This document shows, one piece after another, positions 59,613 to 64,000 of a stretch of DNA of 64,000 bases; position 1 is the first letter of the stretch, and the number at the start of each line of letters is the position of its first letter. The notes under the pieces were generated by a model that searched no databases, had not been told where the DNA came from, and was given only the letters and a program-made list of their open reading frames with translations. The stretch is from JACKHA01 sp041401985 (GTDB taxonomy: Bacteria; Planctomycetota; Phycisphaerae; Phycisphaerales; UBA1924), in assembly GCA_041401985.1 (NCBI GenBank), contig JAWKTE010000003.1:186001-250000 (forward strand), given 5' to 3'. The position numbers and the translations under genes are program-made.

Positions 59613-60527
59613 CTATCCACCGCCAGCCTGTCGGATGGCTGTCCCGTCGGCGACGATCAGTCCCGCGCCCAGCCCCAAGCCTTGCCGCGGGCCGGACCAC
59701 GTGCCGGCGCCGTCGGGCGTCGGCGAGCCCGCCGTCGGGTTCCGCGGGTCCCACTCCGTGCGGCACCGGACTTCGAGCATCCCGCCGGAGGCCCGCAGGC
59801 CAAGGATGCGGACCCGCCGCCCGTCCGGCAGACGGATCGCGGGCTCCAAAGCGACGGCCGATCGCCCGAGGAACGCGTTCCAGAGCAGATCGGTGTCGGC
59901 CTGGCGACGGATCGACGCCGGCACCATCTCGTCGGCCCGATCCTTCGCCGTGCTCAAGACCGCCCCGGCCGGCAGCGGCAGCGTGCCGATGCGGATGACC
60001 CGCGCGGGCAGCCACAGCGAGCCGTCCTCGCGGACCTCCGGCTCGACCTCGGCCGAGAGCACCCGGACCATGCCGCCCACTTCCAGTTCCACGCCCAGCC
60101 AGATCGTCCCGTTGCGGAAGTCGACCTGGAGTTGGCGGACCTCTTCGGGCCAGGTGGACAGGTCCTCGGCGCGTGTGAGCCAGGCGGGCAGGCGGGTGTT
60201 CAGCCAGGCGTTGGCGTCGCTGGCGCGGACGGTGAACCGCCACTCGTCGGATGCGATCGAGCCGCCCAGGGCGGGCGAGGGGCTTGCCTGGCGGTCCATG
60301 TGGAACAGGGTCGTCAGGCCGTCCTCAACGTCGCGTGCGGCCACGAGCGTCTCGGGGTCCCGGACGTCCACGGCCCGCCACCACGCCGGGCTGCGACGCA
60401 TCATCGCGGCGGCGGCGAACCCGCCCACGGTCAGCAGCGCGATCAGCAGCAGCATGGAGACCAGCGCGGCGCGGCGGACGCGACGCCACCGCCTCTTCCA
60501 TCGCCGTCGTCGCCGCGCCCAGGCCAT
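59613..60527 (-). CDS. Hypothetical membrane-anchored protein
   Basis: 304 aa from ATG 60527. A strongly basic N-terminus (ARRRRRWKRRWRRVRRA) precedes a single helix (about 20-42), orienting the rest outside. The extracytoplasmic part contains segments such as SDANAWLNTRLPAWL, a pattern seen in planctomycete proteins that recall AsmA- or SMP-like domains, but no family is certain. The gene lies between recR and the XRE regulator on the same strand. Confidence 0.75.
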   Translation of the reverse strand: MAWARRRRRWKRRWRRVRRAALVSMLLLIALLTVGGFAAAAMMRRSPAWWRAVDVRDPETLVAARDVEDGLTTLFHMDRQASPSPALGGSIASDEWRFTVRASDANAWLNTRLPAWLTRAEDLSTWPEEVRQLQVDFRNGTIWLGVELEVGGMVRVLSAEVEPEVREDGSLWLPARVIRIGTLPLPAGAVLSTAKDRADEMVPASIRRQADTDLLWNAFLGRSAVALEPAIRLPDGRRVRILGLRASGGMLEVRCRTEWDPRNPTAGSPTPDGAGTWSGPRQGLGLGAGLIVADGTAIRQAGGG

Positions 60528-60665
60528 GGCACGATGGTCCGTGTTCCCGGCCCGAGAATCAAGGCGCGAGCCGATCCGTCATCGGACGCGATCGGTCCAC
60601 CGCAAGCGACAGTCGGGCCGACGCGGGCGGCGTGCCAAGGCCCGCGCCGCTCGCCCGTTCCGGGA

Positions 60666-61301
60666 TCAAAGCGGCTGGCGCCCCAGAATGGCATCCCCGA
60701 GCACGGCCTTGGACGCGTGCTCCAGCGTGCCGCCGGAGGGCAGGCCCCGGGCTAGTCGCGTGACGCGTACGCCGCGCTCGCGGAGGATCTCGGCGATGTA
60801 CAAGGCGGTCCCATCACCCTCGACGGTCGGATTCAGGCCTAGGACAACCTCTTTGATTGGCGTCTTCTGGCCGAGGCGACCGTCCAGGCGTGCCAGCAGC
60901 GCGTCGATGGTCAGAGCCTCGGGGCCGATGGCGTCGAGCGGTGCGATCCGCCCGAGTAGGACGTGGTACACGCCCTTGTACTGGGCGGTCTGCTCGAGGG
61001 CGATCAGGTCCTTGGGCTGCTCGACGACGAGCACGAGCGAGTGGTCGCGGTCCGGGCTGGCGCAGATCGCGCACGGATCGGTGTTGGTCAGGTTGAAGCA
61101 GCGGGCGCAGTGGCGGACGTGGTCCTTCACGTCGGCGACGGCCTTGGCCAGGGCCATCGCCTCTTCGCGGGGTGACTTGAGGATGTGGAACGCCATCCGC
61201 TCGGCCGAGCGCCGCCCGATGCCGGGCAGGCGGGCCAAGCCCTCGATCAGGCGATCGACCGGCTCGGGGTAGGCGAGGCCTCGCTTGGCGGGTGGGGGCA
61301 T
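60666..61301 (-). CDS. recR: Recombination protein RecR
   Basis: 211 aa, full length. It has an HhH motif (LARLPGIGRRSAERMA), a C4 zinc finger (Cys65, Cys68, Cys77, Cys80), a Toprim domain with LVVEQPKDL and GLNPTVEGDGTALYI, and a C-terminal Walker-like GLPSGGTLEHA. RecR loads RecA onto gapped DNA with RecF/RecO. The ybaB and dnaX genes that often adjoin recR are absent. No Shine-Dalgarno is evident. Confidence 0.97.
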   Translation of the reverse strand: MPPPAKRGLAYPEPVDRLIEGLARLPGIGRRSAERMAFHILKSPREEAMALAKAVADVKDHVRHCARCFNLTNTDPCAICASPDRDHSLVLVVEQPKDLIALEQTAQYKGVYHVLLGRIAPLDAIGPEALTIDALLARLDGRLGQKTPIKEVVLGLNPTVEGDGTALYIAEILRERGVRVTRLARGLPSGGTLEHASKAVLGDAILGRQPL

Positions 61302-61345
61302 GGGGGATTGTTGACGAGCGCGGGTGCCGTGGCCGCGGGTTCGAA

Positions 61346-62737
61346 TCAGCGACGCGGGTTCCGCGCGGTCGGGCGCTGGCGGCCTCCCGGCCCGAGCGGG
61401 CTTCGCTTCGTCGACGAACGGGGTTCGGCCTCGGGTTCCGATTCCTCCGGGAGCGGCGGAAGCGGCAGGCGCGTCGCCTTGCCGGCGGAGGGATTGGCGT
61501 CGTCGATCACAGAATCATGTTCGTCGGATTCATTGGAGGCTTCGGGCGTTGGCGAGCCGGAGCGGTCCAGCCGCGCGAACACCAGTTTGCCGGCGGTCGT
61601 CTGCATCGACGTCGTGACCTCCGCGCCCACCTGCTGCCCGACGCGATCGGCCGCGCCTTCAACCACCACCATCGTCCCGTCTTCGAGATAGCCCACGCCC
61701 TGCCCGGCCTGCTCGCCCTCGCGCGTGATGGCGATGGTGATCCGGTCGCCCGCCGCCACCGGGGCCTTGAGCGCCACCGCCAGGTCGTTCAGGTTCAGCA
61801 CCGGCACGTTCTGGATCTCGGCCACACGGGCCAGGCCCAGGTCCACGGTCACCACCGTCGCCGGCATCTGCTGGGCCAGATCGACCAGCATCTGGTCCAC
61901 GGCCTTGCCCGGCACGTGCGTCTCGTCGATCGACACGTCGAGCGACGCCATCCGCTGCAGGCGGGCGACGATCGCCAGGCCACGCCGCCCCTTGGCCCGC
62001 TTGAGGCGGTCGCCCGAGTCGGCCAGGGCGTGGAGTTCGTCGATCACGAACTGCGGGATCACCAGCGGGGCCTGGAGCGCGCCCGTCGCGGCCACATCGA
62101 CGATCCGCGCGTCGATCATGATCGACGTGTCCAGCAGCATCGGGCGCACGCCGCGGATCTGCTTGGCGAACTCGACATACGGGATCACCAGTCGGAAGTC
62201 GTCCTGGGTCTGGAGCACGACCGCGATCGCCAGGTAGCACACGCAGATGCCGGCAAGCACCTTGATCGTGGCGACGACGCTCTCGGCCCGATTGAACTCC
62301 CAGAGGCGGGCCAGCAGATCGACGACCAGCCCCAGCGCGCCGGTCACCACCAGCCCGCCGATGATCGCGAAGAAGACGGCGAACAGCGTGGCGACCCGCT
62401 TGCGGGGGGTGAAGACGTCAACGGCGACGATGAGCGCGCCGATGATCACCGCCGCGATGATCGTCAGCGCGTAGTTCTCGGTCAGCGGCGAGCCCGCGCC
62501 CGTCTGGATGTTGTCCACGTTCAGGACCGCCAGCAGCGTGACGGTGATGAACAGGATGAAGAACCCGGCCCGAACGATCTTCAGAGCCAGGCTCTGGTTG
62601 GCGGACCGTTCGCCCGACGCCGGCGGGGCGGCACGCCGGGTTCGACGCTGGTCGCCCGCACCGGGGTCGCCCGAGCGCCCCCCCTCGGCGCTGGGGTCGT
62701 CCGGTTTGGTCGGGTTGGTCGAGCGCTGGTCGGTCAC
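61346..62737 (-). CDS. PIN/TRAM domain membrane protein (YacL-like)
   Basis: 463 aa, GTG start. After a Pro/Ser-rich N-terminus, four transmembrane helices lie at about 47-75, 85-110, 115-145 and 155-178. A PIN nuclease domain follows with MLLDTSIMIDARIVDVA (first Asp) and VIPQFVIDELHALADSGD, then a TRAM domain (GEQAGQGVGYLEDGTMVVVE) and an acidic tail. This is the architecture of Bacillus YacL, a membrane-tied nuclease-like protein. The start follows TAAACT by 6 nt with no binding site, suggesting a leaderless message. Confidence 0.92.
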   Translation of the reverse strand: MTDQRSTNPTKPDDPSAEGGRSGDPGAGDQRRTRRAAPPASGERSANQSLALKIVRAGFFILFITVTLLAVLNVDNIQTGAGSPLTENYALTIIAAVIIGALIVAVDVFTPRKRVATLFAVFFAIIGGLVVTGALGLVVDLLARLWEFNRAESVVATIKVLAGICVCYLAIAVVLQTQDDFRLVIPYVEFAKQIRGVRPMLLDTSIMIDARIVDVAATGALQAPLVIPQFVIDELHALADSGDRLKRAKGRRGLAIVARLQRMASLDVSIDETHVPGKAVDQMLVDLAQQMPATVVTVDLGLARVAEIQNVPVLNLNDLAVALKAPVAAGDRITIAITREGEQAGQGVGYLEDGTMVVVEGAADRVGQQVGAEVTTSMQTTAGKLVFARLDRSGSPTPEASNESDEHDSVIDDANPSAGKATRLPLPPLPEESEPEAEPRSSTKRSPLGPGGRQRPTARNPRR

Positions 62738-63067
62738 TCGGGTAGTTTACGGTGCGGCAGGGGCGTAGGATCCGGGCCTTGCCCGCGCCGCGGGCGGATG
62801 GACTCGCGTGGGTTGGCGGCCGGGCCTCGCACGGTCGGTGCGTGAACCTGGTCAGGGCTTGACCGCAGCAGCCATAAGCGTGGCCGGTCGGGGCGGGATC
62901 ACTCGGCCGCCAACCCTCTCGAGTCGTCGCTCGCGGCGTGTGACGGGACGTTCAGCCTGGGACCGACCAGGGGCCGCGTCGGAGGCCGAACCGCCATCTG
63001 GTCCGGGACCGACCGCGGCGGTCGCGCCGCCTGCCGAGCCGCGGGCGGTTTGCTACGCTCAGCCCCG
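62738..63067. other. Intergenic region between the PIN/TRAM gene and the ABC permease
   Basis: 330 nt between divergent genes, with TAAACT (minus strand, next to GTG 62737) and TACGCT (63054-63059, plus strand) as the only promoter-like hexamers. The frames here are not gene-like. Confidence 0.4.
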
Positions 63068-64000
63068 ATGGCCATAGTGGAACCACCAACCAGCGACGCG
63101 GCCAGCCCGGATGCGCCGTCGCCGGGCACGCCCGCCCGCGCGTGGTGGCGCCACCTGTTCGGGGCGCAGGAGTCGGGCCTGCTGCTGGTCATCCTGCTCA
63201 TGATGGCCGCCCTGACGATCTTCGGCGGCTCCAAACCGCTGCGCGAGGCGGTCGCGCTCGGCGAGGGCGACTCGTTCCGGGCCACGCTGCTCGACTCGAC
63301 CGACGGGCGCGAGCGGTACGAGGTCGTCATCGTCCGGGCCGACGGCTCCGAGGACGCCCGCTCGAGCACCTCGCGCCCGCGCGAGGGCGAGAGCGCCGGC
63401 GCCCGCGTCGTGTTCGTCACGCGCGACGTCAACGCCTTTCTCGACCCGGCCAATCTGGCCCTGGTCGCCCGCAGCGCCTCGTTCATCGCCGTGATGGCCG
63501 TCGGCATGACCGGCGTGATCATCCTCGGCGGGATCGACCTGTCGGTGGGCAGCATCTACGCCGTGGCGGCGATCGTCGGGGCCATGCTGCTCCAGTCGAT
63601 GCAGGGCACGCAGGAGGTGCCCGGCGGCGAGTGGTCGGGCTGGTGGGCGAACCAGCCGGCGATCATCGTCGCCCCGCTCGGACTGCTTGTCTGCTGCGCC
63701 GTCGGCGGCCTGTGCGGCCTGGCCAACGGCGCGATGGTCGTCGGCCTGCGCGTCCACCCGTTCGTCATCACGCTGGGCATGATGGCCGCCCTCCGCGGCG
63801 TGACCATCATCCTGCCCAAGGAGATCCTGAGCGAGCAGTCCGTCGGCGGGTTCCCGCCCTCGTTCGTCGGCGGGTTCTTCCGGGCCGATGTGCTGGGCGT
63901 GCAGCCGGTGCCGATCCTGTTCATGATCGCGGTCGGCGTGCTCGGGTGGTTCGTGCTGTCGCGGACCGTCTTCGGGAGGCGCACCTACGCGGTCGGAGGC
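63068..64000 (+). CDS. Sugar-type ABC transporter permease (RbsC/XylH family), cut at window end
   Basis: 311 codons are visible and the frame is open at the edge. The BPD_transp_2 signature MTGVIILGGIDLSVGSIYA near residues 144-162 and later helices (VHPFVITLGMMAALRGVTII) are typical of ribose/xylose permeases. The first helix (about 36-55) is followed by an unusual soluble insert of about 65 residues (ALGEGDSFRATLLDSTDGRE and following) before the second helix. Partner ATPase and binding-protein genes would lie to the right, outside the window. Confidence 0.9.
   Translation, partial: MAIVEPPTSDAASPDAPSPGTPARAWWRHLFGAQESGLLLVILLMMAALTIFGGSKPLREAVALGEGDSFRATLLDSTDGRERYEVVIVRADGSEDARSSTSRPREGESAGARVVFVTRDVNAFLDPANLALVARSASFIAVMAVGMTGVIILGGIDLSVGSIYAVAAIVGAMLLQSMQGTQEVPGGEWSGWWANQPAIIVAPLGLLVCCAVGGLCGLANGAMVVGLRVHPFVITLGMMAALRGVTIILPKEILSEQSVGGFPPSFVGGFFRADVLGVQPVPILFMIAVGVLGWFVLSRTVFGRRTYAVGG

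Overview
The window is about 70% GC and reads as the chromosome of a planctomycete, most likely class Phycisphaerae. That placement is inferred. It rests on (i) secreted proteins with paired C-terminal dockerin-like repeats ending in Gly-Cys, (ii) a ribosomal protein locus without L30 and with scattered promoters and spacers, and (iii) several adjacent SPFH-domain genes beside an ABC exporter. No phage, transposase or CRISPR genes were seen. Almost all long ORFs antisense to genes are GC-rich shadow frames and are left out.

Layout. 1-9.3 kb: mixed housekeeping genes (exported EEP-family lipoprotein, aroC, fabH, a DUF4097-like lipoprotein, RNase Y, two orphan proteins, an alpha/beta hydrolase). 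9.3-13.5 kb: NAD-dependent sugar epimerase, tRNA-Leu(TAA), a secreted dockerin-type protein, a TrmH/SpoU-type RNA methyltransferase and a rhodanese-membrane fusion. 13.5-18.1 kb: an EF-hand secreted protein, an ExbB-ExbD-ExbD proton-channel operon and a large secreted protein. 18.2-33.6 kb: the S10/spc ribosomal protein cluster in the order S10-L3-L4-L23-L2-S19-L22-S3-L16-L29-S17-L14-L24-L5-S14-S8-L6-L18-S5-L15, a terminator, a new promoter, then secY, map and infA. 33.8-40 kb: UDP-sugar pyrophosphorylase, rpe, a degenerate histidine phosphatase, ffh, and a DUF3309/DUF4112 pair. 40-52.5 kb: a minus-strand cluster of three SPFH proteins followed by ABC ATPase, ABC permease and a membrane-anchored helical protein, with another ABC permease divergent from it. 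52.6-58.6 kb: small membrane proteins, an L7/L12-like mini-protein and two large secreted proteins with twin dockerin-like C-termini. 58.6-64 kb: an XRE regulator overlapping a second ORF, recR, a YacL-like PIN/TRAM membrane protein, and a sugar-type ABC permease cut by the window end.

What stands out. The ribosomal protein locus is unusually decorated. It has a consensus promoter with a structured leader of about 330 nt, a 412-nt spacer with three strong hairpins between rplC and rplD, an L22 fused to an HTH-like N-terminal domain, a zinc-less short S14, and nine spacers filled with 7-bp tandem repeats (ACTCAGC family) plus 8-bp repeats (GAAGCGAC family). The SPFH-ABC cluster is the best candidate for an incompletely described membrane system. 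Other points to check are a histidine phosphatase that has lost both catalytic histidines, a hairpin hiding the ribosome binding site of a DUF3309 gene, and a possible frameshift in an XRE regulator.
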